Of a stretch of DNA of 64,000 bases, positions 53,401-61,703 are shown one piece after another. The stretch is from the NCBI GenBank assembly GCA_017461505.1, contig JAFTXV010000010.1, positions 1 to 64,000 on the forward strand, given 5' to 3'. How positions within the stretch are numbered: position 1 is the first letter of the stretch; each line of letters starts with the position of its first letter. The notes under the pieces were generated by a model that did no database searches, had not been told where the DNA came from, and saw nothing but the letters and a program-made list of their open reading frames with translations. Origin of the DNA: Paludibacteraceae bacterium. Lineage in GTDB: Bacteria; Bacteroidota; Bacteroidia; Bacteroidales; Paludibacteraceae. Made by a program: the position numbers and the translations under genes.

Positions 53401-55205
53401 CGAATACGTTGCGTTGTCCAGAGAATACGTATATTACAGGTGGTTCGCATAATAGCGAAGTGCGTGCATGTTCTGCTGTTGATCGAACAGGTCACTCTCC
53501 TAAAGATAGACATGGAAATACATTGGTGAAATTGGATTATCAATTACCAGGAGAAAAAAATATCCAAGTTGATCCTTTGACTGGATTGGTTGTCCCCGAA
53601 TCAATGCCTGCTCAATTGACTTGTACTGGTTGTGGCGAAAATGGTAGTAATACGGTACTGGATCTTGAAAAGTACGGAAAGCAATCGCTTTCTCCTGATG
53701 ATGATAATTATATCCACTTATGGGCTCCTGGTGCTGGATTAATAGATTATGCAGTTACTTCATGGGTGATGTGTATGACAAAAGTGGAAGCGGATGCTTC
53801 TATAACAGATGTTAGTTTAGGAGGGGATAGAACTGTTCCCTCTTCAGAGACTGATAAGGTTAATAACTTGTTGTATGCACAAGTAGATAACAATATTATA
53901 GACAGATTGGAGCAAACGAATGGGGGAAAATACACATACAAAGTACCATTTAATGTGCCTGGATCAAATCCTGTGGAATATACAACTGCTGATATTAACT
54001 CATTTTCTTCTGAGATATATAGTAATATTTTGAATGAGAAATCATATGAGATACAAAATAGTATATACTATGCACGCATTGTAGAAGCGGATGAATGGAT
54101 TATGTTCTCGCCTCCTTTTGACGTTTCAAATGTATATGTCATAGAAACTTCTTCAGAGTCAAACTTAGAAAATATTACAAGTTCAATTGAAAATGGGCGA
54201 CAAACAGCTCTACAACTACAAGCAGAATATAATATGGACTGTGCTGCTATTTTAGCTGCGTCCATTGCTTTGGATATTAGTGCAAATAGTAATAGAAGTT
54301 TTACTGACCATTATAATTCTTATTTGAGTTATGCGGCTAATAGCACAAACAAACAAGGTAAGTCGTATAAGTCAGATGTTAAGAAAATTCAACTTAAATC
54401 ATTTACAGGAAGCAATTATGATGCAAATTTCTTCCTATATAAATCAGCAGACAATGAGTGGCAGTATGAAGATGGTGCATTTGTTACAGATTGGAATTAT
54501 GCTCAACCCGTAGAAAAACTAATAGGTGAAAAGATACGTACAGTGCTCATGGAACAAGGTGGTATCTATGCATTGCAATTCCCATTCTGCCCTAAATGTG
54601 AAGAAGAGGGTGCAGAGCGAACTGAATGGGATTATTGGACAGGTAAATTTATCATCTTTGAAGGATTTGGGCCGCAGACAATTGCTGGTACATCTGCCCA
54701 TACGGAAATACAGACATTCGCAGATACTTACGCAACAGAAAACGTTGGACAACTAGTGGGTAATCCAGTATTTGCGGAGTATGAGGTGACACAAACAGAT
54801 AAGACTTATTTCTGTGACTCCTATAATAACCTGCAGCATGACGGAGAGGATAATATTATGAAAGCAGGAGATGTATTTATGTTAGCGAAATTGCCTCCAG
54901 CACCTCAAGGACTTCAACGTAAAGTTGACTTTGAAACCGGTTCCATCACTTGGGAAGAGGATAATTCCAACGAGGGCACTACCACCTCTACGCCTACCAT
55001 CTCAGGTAACCGCCAAATGATGGTTTATACCATCGAGGGTGGAGTGGGTATCATACCTGTTACAGCTCAACAAGTATCTATCTACAACGCAGCAGGTCAA
55101 CTCATTACATCACAATACCTCACCGAAGAGGTACAGATACTTCTGCCAGCTGGCATCTACCTCATCTCAGGCGAGAAAGAGCAAGCCAAGGCAATAGTAC
55201 GATAA
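50487..55205 (+). CDS. Giant secreted surface protein C1 with T9SS sorting domain
   Basis: The 1572 residues start with a signal peptide (ILSILVMVLFGVGALYSQ). In order: an InlB-like beta region (about 60-150); Ig-like domains (150-470); a fibronectin III-like domain (about 470-560, YLKWNKIPHASTYNVYEV); and a large region shared with C2 (about 560-1100, hallmarks RCWTIAAGDNKKLYFTGFCP, SPSIEIGNKNTVVNFNGG and RCPENTYITGGSH). The end is a type A sorting domain (VSIYNAAGQLITSQYL ... LPAGIYLISG) used by T9SS for export and anchoring. Codon use is T-rich until about 54900 and C-rich in the sorting domain, as if that end had been joined later. Probably an adhesin or sheath protein. Confidence 0.85.
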   Translation: MKKILSILVMVLFGVGALYSQGSVTVYAYANVNTKSQSNLGGGQVQAHAASREWKSASEWNSGTIGSSSSIVGYEARGTKYGPYYKVSYSADAYPDNGYYFSHWLNENGETLTGKGDAKNGIKDIEHSWVGSGNTNVHVYAIFKPVTVTGAGTVTNISTTDLGGVGTGTVTFNVANADNGKDFIASIEGDAGFKIIEDPTWTDNVVTITIQYTDQNKHGTNIASTKVTLTSKGDPNSKATATVYATSNLTPTFTKPADYNYGTIYANDILSSEDKLHVITKNHAASQASPAATWTASLSGTNSNQFQLVNANPQYGAFEVIYKPTEVGTHTATLSISVTYTDAKGTTIPSGEAQIVTLTGQAEQPTISAIVFNPTAVDFNEQVTGYTGSQKVTVSQQNVANVEYSWGETNAANVFSYAIAAGSVTISAKPTAPGNYNATLTATGEDTRNEYLGQQTKQTLNVSIAVGLQSPVLQGGSNLKDTYYLKWNKIPHASTYNVYEVNGDTKSLISATDVADDGTYITRSIASTAATKTYIIEAVGTYKDVEYKSWSNQVTLNLNTLTQTGTPYLDIYTGTNLTNLKAAGFASTGTVVPKKKVNLINTFDVNGKPLFDELYVFGETVSSDGKTTMTAATTSAVNTAVTPCYVFTKTADGYELIPGENGGPTIGNVNQAEKPLPNTTDRCWTIAAGDNKKLYFTGFCPFGSNGYLASDEGILYIKGEAGASVDVYLEDCQLYSRQHKENGDAATAHSAMERFTVPSLGGNWSDHRGSASAIVFECIGDDNMANPFRPTIHTMGENLLYSQKGCSGYGNLLGKDFYIGQYCASMQVRVTTETSYTILSFDDKWPTNAQNYEEHKRTNGYIAFKKPSTNSPSIEIGNKNTVVNFNGGQIELQNSAPASPYYLNTLAICCRLGEATISLSESLSIPAKVGYGLGGDEVGGEVNFNDGTVNALTFKPKAEHSSYFTLDENGFSNTLRCPENTYITGGSHNSEVRACSAVDRTGHSPKDRHGNTLVKLDYQLPGEKNIQVDPLTGLVVPESMPAQLTCTGCGENGSNTVLDLEKYGKQSLSPDDDNYIHLWAPGAGLIDYAVTSWVMCMTKVEADASITDVSLGGDRTVPSSETDKVNNLLYAQVDNNIIDRLEQTNGGKYTYKVPFNVPGSNPVEYTTADINSFSSEIYSNILNEKSYEIQNSIYYARIVEADEWIMFSPPFDVSNVYVIETSSESNLENITSSIENGRQTALQLQAEYNMDCAAILAASIALDISANSNRSFTDHYNSYLSYAANSTNKQGKSYKSDVKKIQLKSFTGSNYDANFFLYKSADNEWQYEDGAFVTDWNYAQPVEKLIGEKIRTVLMEQGGIYALQFPFCPKCEEEGAERTEWDYWTGKFIIFEGFGPQTIAGTSAHTEIQTFADTYATENVGQLVGNPVFAEYEVTQTDKTYFCDSYNNLQHDGEDNIMKAGDVFMLAKLPPAPQGLQRKVDFETGSITWEEDNSNEGTTTSTPTISGNRQMMVYTIEGGVGIIPVTAQQVSIYNAAGQLITSQYLTEEVQILLPAGIYLISGEKEQAKAIVR

Positions 55206-55224
55206 TGAGGTACTTGGAACAACA

Positions 55225-55260
55225 AAAATCGCGGAAAGGGAACTTTTCGCGATTTTGTTT
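55225..55260 (+). terminator. Terminator after C1
   Basis: AAAATCGCG and CGCGATTTT stem (extended inside by G-T and A-T pairs), followed by gttt, 20 bp after the stop. Confidence 0.8.
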
Positions 55261-55289
55261 GCATATATCAAAAATTAGCAGTACCTTTG
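55258..55289 (+). promoter_or_regulatory. Promoter of gene D
   Basis: TTTG (55258-55261), a 20-bp spacer and TACCTTTG (55282-55289), 28 bp before the ATG at 55317. The -33 box sits at the tail of the C1 terminator. Confidence 0.82.
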
Positions 55290-55316
55290 CAGCCAATTTT
55301 GATTAATTCACAAACG

Positions 55317-57857
55317 ATGAAAAAGATTGTACATGTTTTTTTGACAGCGCTACTGTGCATGGCAACCTCTGCCATCTACGCGCAAGTAACAGAAGAAAAC
55401 TGCGAGGAGAGCGTGATTGCTAACGGATGGCCATCCTACTATTGCGATTGCAAGTTCAATGCAGAAGCTTTCACTCTCCCACTCGATATGCAAATATATG
55501 ACTCTGTGTGGTTTGATGCCTACCTCAGCGAAATAGCTGATGGACTATCCGCATATCTCTATTCAGATTGCGATATGAGTTTTGATGTCTATATTGGTTG
55601 TACAGCCAAATCACCTAAGTATCAGGCAGTTTTCGAAAAGAACCAAACCAATACGGTCAATAGTCAAACCATCAAGGAGAAACTCGATGAAATGGGATTG
55701 GGTAACCTCAACCAACGCTTTTATATCTGTATCTCTCCCGTCAATGGCTTGGGAGGCAGACTCATTGCTTCTGCACCGGACAAGGGCTTCCCATCTACAT
55801 GCGCTGACCCACTGCGACTCTTCCCTGGCATGAGTTTCCTCAGCACCGATGTAGAGAGTGTATATATCATCGACCCTAGCGATATCGAAGCAGATGTAGA
55901 TCTTGTCATCCAATGGGTGGGCGACAACAATGCTCCTTGCCAACTCACTGTTACTCGAGGCGCATGCAACGGTACTGTGATAGAACAAATCAATATCACA
56001 GATAATAACCAGATTTTCCGCCTCTCTGCGCGAGACTTAGAATTGGCTTGGGAAAATGACGAACTATTCTATCTGCACTTTGCTCATGCTCCCAATACGA
56101 CAGGTACCTTGCGCTGTATGACAGCTATCTACGAGGAGGATGTTGAGGCTATCGAACTATGTCAAGGCAAGGCACTCCAACTAGCCGACACCATACTCAC
56201 GCAACCTACTGTCTATTTTGGAGATACCATGCATGTGGCGGACAATCGCTTTGCGGTGAAGATCTACGACTTAACTTTCATCCAACCACAAGCACTACGT
56301 GATACTATCCGCCTAAAGAACAGCCAATTACCATATAACTATCGCGGCCAATACACCATCCCTGAAGGTGGAATCAATCAGGATTACGATGTGACCATCC
56401 GCAACGCTGGAGAATGTGACGAACGCTACCTCTTGCACGTGGCGCACGACCTTACCACCATCACCTCATCTAGGGACACGACTATATGCTACGGAGGTAA
56501 GTATGTATCCAATGGTATAACATATACCAAGGATTTTACGGATATCCAGAGCAAGCAACTCAATCCAGACACCCTTATCATTGATACTATTCATGTCTAT
56601 TTTGCCACCTCGCTTGACGTAATCAACGATACACTTCGTCTCAAGTCTAACCAACTATCATCTTCCTATCGATATAGAGGACAGCGCATCAAAATCCCTG
56701 CATTTGGTGACTATGAGTTTGATCTTTACAAGCCAGATGGCTCTGGTTGCATGGAGAAGGTTCTTCTTCACGTAGCTCACAATGTGGAGATGCGCTACGA
56801 GACCATCAGCGAAACCCTCTGCCAAGGTAAATCCTTTACCTACAACGGAGTAACTTATACCTCTTCCACCACCTTCGCAGATACCCTGCAACGCGATGCC
56901 GATACCTACGTCATCACCTCTGTATCACTTACCTTCACTGCTCCAGAGGCAGTATCAGACACCCTCGCCCTCAAGCAAGCAGCCTTGCCATACACCTACC
57001 GCGGTCAAGAGACTATCACCACCTTTGGAGACTACGACCTAACTATCCGCACCTCTGGTGAGTGCGACGAGCGTTATCTCTTGCACGTCTATCACGCAAT
57101 AGATACCCTCTATGAGACTGTTAGCGAAACCCTCTGCCAAGGTAAATCCTTTACCTACAACGGAGTAACTTATACTTCTTCCACCACCTTCGCAGATACC
57201 CTGCAACGTGATGCCGATACCTACGTCATCACCTCTGTATCAGTCACTTTCACCGCTCCCGAGGCAGTATCAGACACCCTTGCCCTCAAGCAAGCAGCCT
57301 TGCCATACACCTACCGCGGTCAAGAAACTATCACCACCTTTGGAGACTACGACCTAACTATCCGCACCGCAGGTGAATGTGACGAGCGTTATCTCTTGCA
57401 TGTGTACCACGATATTGATACGCTCTATACGAATGTAGATACCACTCTATGTGAGGGACGTATCTTTACCTACAAAGAGGTGGAATATACACAGCCAGCT
57501 ATCCTCTTGGATTCCAGCTGGTTGAATATGGATACATGGCAAATCACTACTATCGACATTGCCTTCACAACTCCAGACATGGAGTATGATACGATCGTGG
57601 TGAAAACAGAAGAGTTGCTAGCAGGCTATTACTACGAACCAGCAGATACAATGGTATATGCGGCGGGCGATTACTTCTACGAGATACTTACCTACAACGA
57701 TTGTACGCGCCATCTCACACTGACTGTTAATGAAGAGTTGCCTTCAGCGGTCGATAATCTACCTTGTACAGAGCAACCTCGTCTCATCATGCGCAACGGA
57801 GTAGTGTATATCCTGCGTGGCAAAGACCGCTTCACTCTTCTGGGTGAAAAGTGGTAA
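55317..57857 (+). CDS. Secreted repeat protein D
   Basis: I use the ATG at 55317; an upstream TTG lies inside the promoter. The 846 residues start with signal peptide KKIVHVFLTALLCMATSAIYA. After a Cys-rich N-terminal part of about 300 residues come at least five related units of about 100 residues with LCQGKSFTYNGVTY, ADTLQRDADTY and CDERYLLHV. Two adjacent units (about residues 494-703; DNA 56796-57425) are almost identical at 315 bp each, so the copy number may vary. The C-terminus RLIMRNGVVYILRGKDRF resembles the short C-terminal phrase of many Bacteroidales secreted proteins. Function unknown; surface structure likely. Confidence 0.8.
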   Translation: MKKIVHVFLTALLCMATSAIYAQVTEENCEESVIANGWPSYYCDCKFNAEAFTLPLDMQIYDSVWFDAYLSEIADGLSAYLYSDCDMSFDVYIGCTAKSPKYQAVFEKNQTNTVNSQTIKEKLDEMGLGNLNQRFYICISPVNGLGGRLIASAPDKGFPSTCADPLRLFPGMSFLSTDVESVYIIDPSDIEADVDLVIQWVGDNNAPCQLTVTRGACNGTVIEQINITDNNQIFRLSARDLELAWENDELFYLHFAHAPNTTGTLRCMTAIYEEDVEAIELCQGKALQLADTILTQPTVYFGDTMHVADNRFAVKIYDLTFIQPQALRDTIRLKNSQLPYNYRGQYTIPEGGINQDYDVTIRNAGECDERYLLHVAHDLTTITSSRDTTICYGGKYVSNGITYTKDFTDIQSKQLNPDTLIIDTIHVYFATSLDVINDTLRLKSNQLSSSYRYRGQRIKIPAFGDYEFDLYKPDGSGCMEKVLLHVAHNVEMRYETISETLCQGKSFTYNGVTYTSSTTFADTLQRDADTYVITSVSLTFTAPEAVSDTLALKQAALPYTYRGQETITTFGDYDLTIRTSGECDERYLLHVYHAIDTLYETVSETLCQGKSFTYNGVTYTSSTTFADTLQRDADTYVITSVSVTFTAPEAVSDTLALKQAALPYTYRGQETITTFGDYDLTIRTAGECDERYLLHVYHDIDTLYTNVDTTLCEGRIFTYKEVEYTQPAILLDSSWLNMDTWQITTIDIAFTTPDMEYDTIVVKTEELLAGYYYEPADTMVYAAGDYFYEILTYNDCTRHLTLTVNEELPSAVDNLPCTEQPRLIMRNGVVYILRGKDRFTLLGEKW
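56796..57425 (+). repeat. Two near-identical 315-bp tandem repeats in gene D
   Basis: The word gaaaccctctgccaaggt starts at 56811 and again at 57126. The copies differ at few positions. The length, 105 codons, keeps the frame, so unequal recombination could change unit number. Confidence 0.9.
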
Positions 57858-57892
57858 TCCCTCGTTTCTAAGTTCGCATTACCTACCTGAAT

Positions 57893-57925
57893 AGTGGTCT
57901 ATCAGCATTCGGCTGATAGACCACT
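57893..57925 (+). terminator. Terminator after gene D
   Basis: AGTGGTCTATCAGC and its complement form a perfect 14-bp stem with a 5-nt loop, followed by ttctgtg, 35 bp after the stop. Confidence 0.8.
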
Positions 57926-58315
57926 TTCTGTGTAGTCGGTTGCGTTTCGCAGAACATTTAAGATTGTTAGGAGGCATTTAAGGACTGTTCGTTAGAGCAT
58001 TTAAAATCTCTTTTGCTTGATGCGTAATAGATTATACAATAATCTATGTGGTTAGGAGGATGTGATTGCGCTATAAAGCTGGCTTTAGTAGCCAATAACA
58101 AACTGCTAAGCAAAAATGCGAGCCACGTGAGCATTAGCATAAAGCAAAAGAACAACTTTTTGAAATATTTTTAAGTATTTTTGTAGCAAACGTAGTGCAG
58201 CGTATTTTTGTTAACTAAAAAAGAAATCAACGATAATTGACATCAAAATTGACCTAAATTGTCGTTTAAAATCAAATAAGTATCTCCTCGTAATATAATT
58301 CTTAAAAAAATCCTC
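57926..58315. other. Gene-free stretch before the A2 promoter
   Basis: No convincing gene. It holds three copies of catttaag/catttaaa words (57955-58010) and, at about 58232-58270, a diverged form of the AT-rich repeat (ataattgacatcaaaattg ... ttgtcgtttaa) that precedes R1 and R2. No composite repeat is present here. Confidence 0.6.
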
Positions 58316-58320
58316 AAATA

Positions 58321-58352
58321 TTTGGTCATGTAAAAAAAAAGCAGTACCTTTG
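58321..58352 (+). promoter_or_regulatory. Promoter of the A2-B2 operon
   Basis: TTTG (58321-58324), a 20-bp spacer and TACCTTTG (58345-58352), nearly identical in and around to the A1 promoter. The leader to the A2 ATG is about 405 nt. Confidence 0.82.
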
Positions 58353-58364
58353 CGCCCAAATTTA

Positions 58365-58764
58365 TATTCGGGTAGAAGCGTCTGCCGTTTAGTAATATAG
58401 ATTTGTGTATAATTGAAATATCATTCTCACCAGTAATGGTGGGAGAAATAGCGTTTATTGGCGCTTTGTGTTTTGTAGTTCGAAACTTCGCAACTTTCAG
58501 AAACTTAATAAAAACCAAAGCAATAGTAGATGCCTATGGATATGACTATTTATTGCATGATGCCCAACGGGGGTACTATGCTTTGTCATATCGGCGTAGG
58601 TTTCCTGTTGTTTGTTTTATTAAGTAGGCATTGCGAAGGCCTCGAACTGCAAATGAGCAACTCGAGGTCTACGCTTTTTTTGTGTGCGTATGTGTGCCAC
58701 GAAGTAGGCCGCAAAGGGGTTGCTCGTAATGGATTGTAAAACAAAAGAGATAGAATAAAGAGAA
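58365..58764 (+). promoter_or_regulatory. Very long structured leader of A2
   Basis: It contains hairpin ttctcacca/tggtgggagaa (58423-58447) and the conserved block at 58477-58520 shared with the A1 leader (agttcgaaacttcgcaact ... gaaacttaataa). A third hairpin, CCTCGA/TCGAGG with inner TGC/GCA (58640-58667), is followed by tctacg and a T7 run (58674-58680). The last looks like a terminator inside the leader, so attenuation is possible. A 74-codon frame at 58403-58627 is probably not a gene. Confidence 0.55.
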
Positions 58765-59724
58765 ATGAACAAAAGTTTGAACGTATTTTTAAGTGTATTA
58801 TTGTGCGCTGTACTATGTGTGGGAGTGCTCACATCGCTTTCTACTACCGATGAATCTGCCTCTCAGTATTCTCAAAAAGAACATACATCTTCTATTCCTA
58901 CTAATACAGGTACTCCTACTGTATCTTTTGGTGTTGGTGCTCGTGGCAATGATTTAGCTGTCCCTATGTCCTCTCGCCCATCTCGTGGTAGTGTTAGGCA
59001 TCTGTCGTCTCATCGCCTTGTGACCTCATCACCTAATAGCCTCATCACCTCATCACCTAATAGCCCAATAGCCTCATCATCTAATAGCCTCATCACCTAT
59101 ACCTCTTCCTCTCAAACGATGAAGTCTTTTGGTGGTGGTAGCAACGCTGCAGGTGTCTCTATGTCTGGCGGTGTAGTATCTACCAATAATCTCACCACCT
59201 CATCGCCTAATACCCCCCTTACCTTATCGCCTAATACCCCCCTCACCTCATCGCCTAATAACCTCATCACCTCATCACCTAATACCCTCCTCGCCTTATC
59301 GCCTAATAACCTCATCACCTCATCACCTAATAACCTCCTCACCTCATCTCCTAATGGCCTCTTCGCCTCATCAACGGGTGCCCGTGGCATAGGTGGTCGT
59401 CATAATGCGCCAGGAACATTGGGTGGTGAAGATAACAATTATATCAACTGGTTGGAGTCCGAGGGATGGATATATGGCGAAGGTTGCTTGACTTTGAGCG
59501 AACAAGAGTTGCGCGATTTATACGTCGCTCTAACAGGAGACAATTCTTTTCAGAATGAAGATCAATGGAACGCTTTCTGGGAGTGGTTTATGGGCAAACA
59601 ATCGGATGATAGTTTCAAATGGAAACTCCCATTGTCGGATGCTATTCCTTTCTTGTTGCTATTAGCAATGGCATATGTGTTCTATATATTTTTAAAAACA
59701 AGAAAACAAATTCAAACAAAATGA
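58765..59724 (+). CDS. Surface-anchored protein A2 with repeat-coded variable region
   Basis: The 319 residues are organised like A1: N-terminal hydrophobic segment (VFLSVLLCAVLCVGVL), conserved SSQTMKSFGGGSNAAGVSMS, and a C-terminal PLSDAIP, hydrophobic stretch and basic KTRK. On both sides of the conserved motif, 8-mers (cctcatca, cctaatag and relatives; 59015-59100 and 59190-59372) are read as eight-residue units such as TSSPNNLI. A 24-bp set of three 8-mers keeps the frame; other unit changes would shift it, so the array could switch the gene. Co-expressed with B2 (ATGA overlap). No family recognised. Confidence 0.75.
   Translation: MNKSLNVFLSVLLCAVLCVGVLTSLSTTDESASQYSQKEHTSSIPTNTGTPTVSFGVGARGNDLAVPMSSRPSRGSVRHLSSHRLVTSSPNSLITSSPNSPIASSSNSLITYTSSSQTMKSFGGGSNAAGVSMSGGVVSTNNLTTSSPNTPLTLSPNTPLTSSPNNLITSSPNTLLALSPNNLITSSPNNLLTSSPNGLFASSTGARGIGGRHNAPGTLGGEDNNYINWLESEGWIYGEGCLTLSEQELRDLYVALTGDNSFQNEDQWNAFWEWFMGKQSDDSFKWKLPLSDAIPFLLLLAMAYVFYIFLKTRKQIQTK
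59190..59372 (+). repeat. 8-mer array coding the A2 variable region
   Basis: About 22 units built on cctcatcg, cctaatac, ccccctca, ccttatcg, cctaataa and cctcctca. Three units make eight codons. A shorter array of the same kind is at 59015-59100. Confidence 0.88.
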
Positions 59725-61703
59725 AAAATATCTTTACTAAGGCGCTCTTAATCGCGTCTATGACTATGATGTCAGTACTTCCTATGGCAGCTCAAGCAAT
59801 AGGAACGAGTTGTGAAAATCCTTATCTCGTGACTAAGGAGTTTAATACAGCTATTACTGAGCCTGGCTCCTATTGGTTCTCCGTAACTACCTATGATTTG
59901 CCATTGCGTGTACGCTACACACCAAGTGCACCTACTGATGAGGTAATGAAAGCATATGTAGATTTTTCTTGTACTCCAGGTGTATATGATGATCCAAATC
60001 TTTACGAACTCACAGATATGGCTAGTGGTTGGAATGTTGAGATGCCGATTACTTTTAGCGCAGATACAATAGAAGTAGATGGACAAGTGGTATATGAAGT
60101 GTTGGTAGAAGCTATGTATAGGGATCTTATGCGTTCATTTGATATTCTGTACAATGTAGAAGCTAAAGTAAATGTATATATTCCTCAAGCGGGCGCTGTG
60201 GCAGTGATTCCTGATACTATATTCCGTGATTGCATCGAGAGCAGCCACTGGATTACACTTGCAGATACCATGTCTATAGGACTTACAACCATAGATGATA
60301 CATATATTTTACCAATGAGAGATTGGCAAAATGATTCAATCTATTTTGAGTGGGGTGGCACTACTAGTCCAGTTCATATTTATGTGTCAGCAACCTCATG
60401 TGATTTTGTACCTTCTGATGACAATGTGTTTGTGACAAGTCATATCGTTCTTGATCCCACGAATGGTACACAATATTTGTCTATGACATCGCAAGAGATT
60501 CACAATTTCGTTAAAGATAATGGTAATGGTGGATTATATTATGCAAGGATTTTCTCAGCTGAAGAGGCGGAGTTGGTGGTGAACTACAAACCACTTTCTC
60601 CAGAAATGGCACGTGCTATCCCTATGGAATTGAACAAAGCGGTAGAGGTTAAGGTTAATGATGCTGAGCAATACTACTATTTCCGCAAAGATTGGAGCGA
60701 AAATTCGATACTCTTCCAATCTACTACTTCAGATACAATTATTGCCTATTTTGGAACTACCCCTACTTTTACTTTGGATGCTAGTGATGCAGCGTACATA
60801 GGTGCATACACGTTCTATCCTGAAGCAGGTCATACTTCGTTGTGTTTATCTAAAAAACAATTGAGCGAAATGGCGAATAAGTGTGCTACAGATCATATTT
60901 TTGTCCGTTTTGCTGTACCAAAGAATACCTTTGTAACTCCGTTCTTGTGGAGCGCAGGCATCTGCACTTCTAATAGTGTGGAGATCTTCCCTAACGGCGT
61001 AGTGAAATTAGCTGCTAATAAAAAGAATGATGTTTATCGTATAGATTTTGATAAATGGTCAATGGGTGATACAGAGGTTATCTGGAAAGGTTCTGCTACC
61101 AACAAAGTATATTTGGCAGATACATGTTCTTATACTCTATCGGCATCAAATAGTCATGTGATAACAGTCACAACACTTAAAAAGAATCAATCTTTTGTTA
61201 TTACCAAACAACTCTTGGATTCTATTGCGGATCGTGTAGATGCGGAAGGTTATCTCTATTTCCGCTTTGACACACGTGGTGCTGGTGAACTTCAAACCGT
61301 ATTTACTTTGGATACTACTGCTATCGTTATCCCCGATCTCCCTGCAGTACCTACCACCGAATGCTCACTCAGCAGCCTCCCATTGGCGCAAGGCGACCAA
61401 GTGGTGCTCAACCTCGATAGTGCATTCACTGTATATCGCATTGATTATAAGGCATGGCTCAAGTCAGGTGCTACTCTCGCATGGAATGGTGCAGAACCAT
61501 TGCACACCTTTGTAGCAGAGACTTGCGCGTTCGCACTCGCGCCATACAATAGGTACGTGCTCGCGTATATACCTGTGCCTGCGCAAGGCAATATCGTATT
61601 GGATGCTGCTCAATTGGCAGCGATGGAGGAGTATGTATCCGAAGATGGCTTCCTCTACATCCGCTTCCTCACCAAAGAAGAGGGTATATTAGAGGTAAAA
61701 TAG
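59721..61703 (+). CDS. Secreted protein B2 of unknown function (paralogue of B1)
   Basis: A frame opens upstream at 59619, but the signal peptide NIFTKALLIASMTMMSVLPMA starts at the ATG at 59721, overlapping the A2 stop, so I use that (660 residues). The domain layout matches B1: CENPYLVTKEF and GSYWFS at the front, VDFSCTPGVYDDPNL identical in both, and two Cys-containing C-terminal domains. The last 370 bp and the next 240 bp are nearly the same as in B1. The middle differs strongly. C2 follows 291 bp later. Confidence 0.75.
   Translation: MKNIFTKALLIASMTMMSVLPMAAQAIGTSCENPYLVTKEFNTAITEPGSYWFSVTTYDLPLRVRYTPSAPTDEVMKAYVDFSCTPGVYDDPNLYELTDMASGWNVEMPITFSADTIEVDGQVVYEVLVEAMYRDLMRSFDILYNVEAKVNVYIPQAGAVAVIPDTIFRDCIESSHWITLADTMSIGLTTIDDTYILPMRDWQNDSIYFEWGGTTSPVHIYVSATSCDFVPSDDNVFVTSHIVLDPTNGTQYLSMTSQEIHNFVKDNGNGGLYYARIFSAEEAELVVNYKPLSPEMARAIPMELNKAVEVKVNDAEQYYYFRKDWSENSILFQSTTSDTIIAYFGTTPTFTLDASDAAYIGAYTFYPEAGHTSLCLSKKQLSEMANKCATDHIFVRFAVPKNTFVTPFLWSAGICTSNSVEIFPNGVVKLAANKKNDVYRIDFDKWSMGDTEVIWKGSATNKVYLADTCSYTLSASNSHVITVTTLKKNQSFVITKQLLDSIADRVDAEGYLYFRFDTRGAGELQTVFTLDTTAIVIPDLPAVPTTECSLSSLPLAQGDQVVLNLDSAFTVYRIDYKAWLKSGATLAWNGAEPLHTFVAETCAFALAPYNRYVLAYIPVPAQGNIVLDAAQLAAMEEYVSEDGFLYIRFLTKEEGILEVK

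Noticed and set aside
55287-55316. Upstream TTG start for gene D
   Set aside because: It lies within the -7 promoter element; the ATG at 55317 begins a normal signal peptide.
57967-58155. 62-codon minus-strand frame with a hydrophobic part
   Set aside because: No promoter of the local type and no recognisable domain; it lies in a repeat-rich gap.
58403-58627. 74-codon frame in the A2 leader
   Set aside because: No ribosome-binding signal or known domain; it spans the conserved leader block, and A1 has no equivalent frame.
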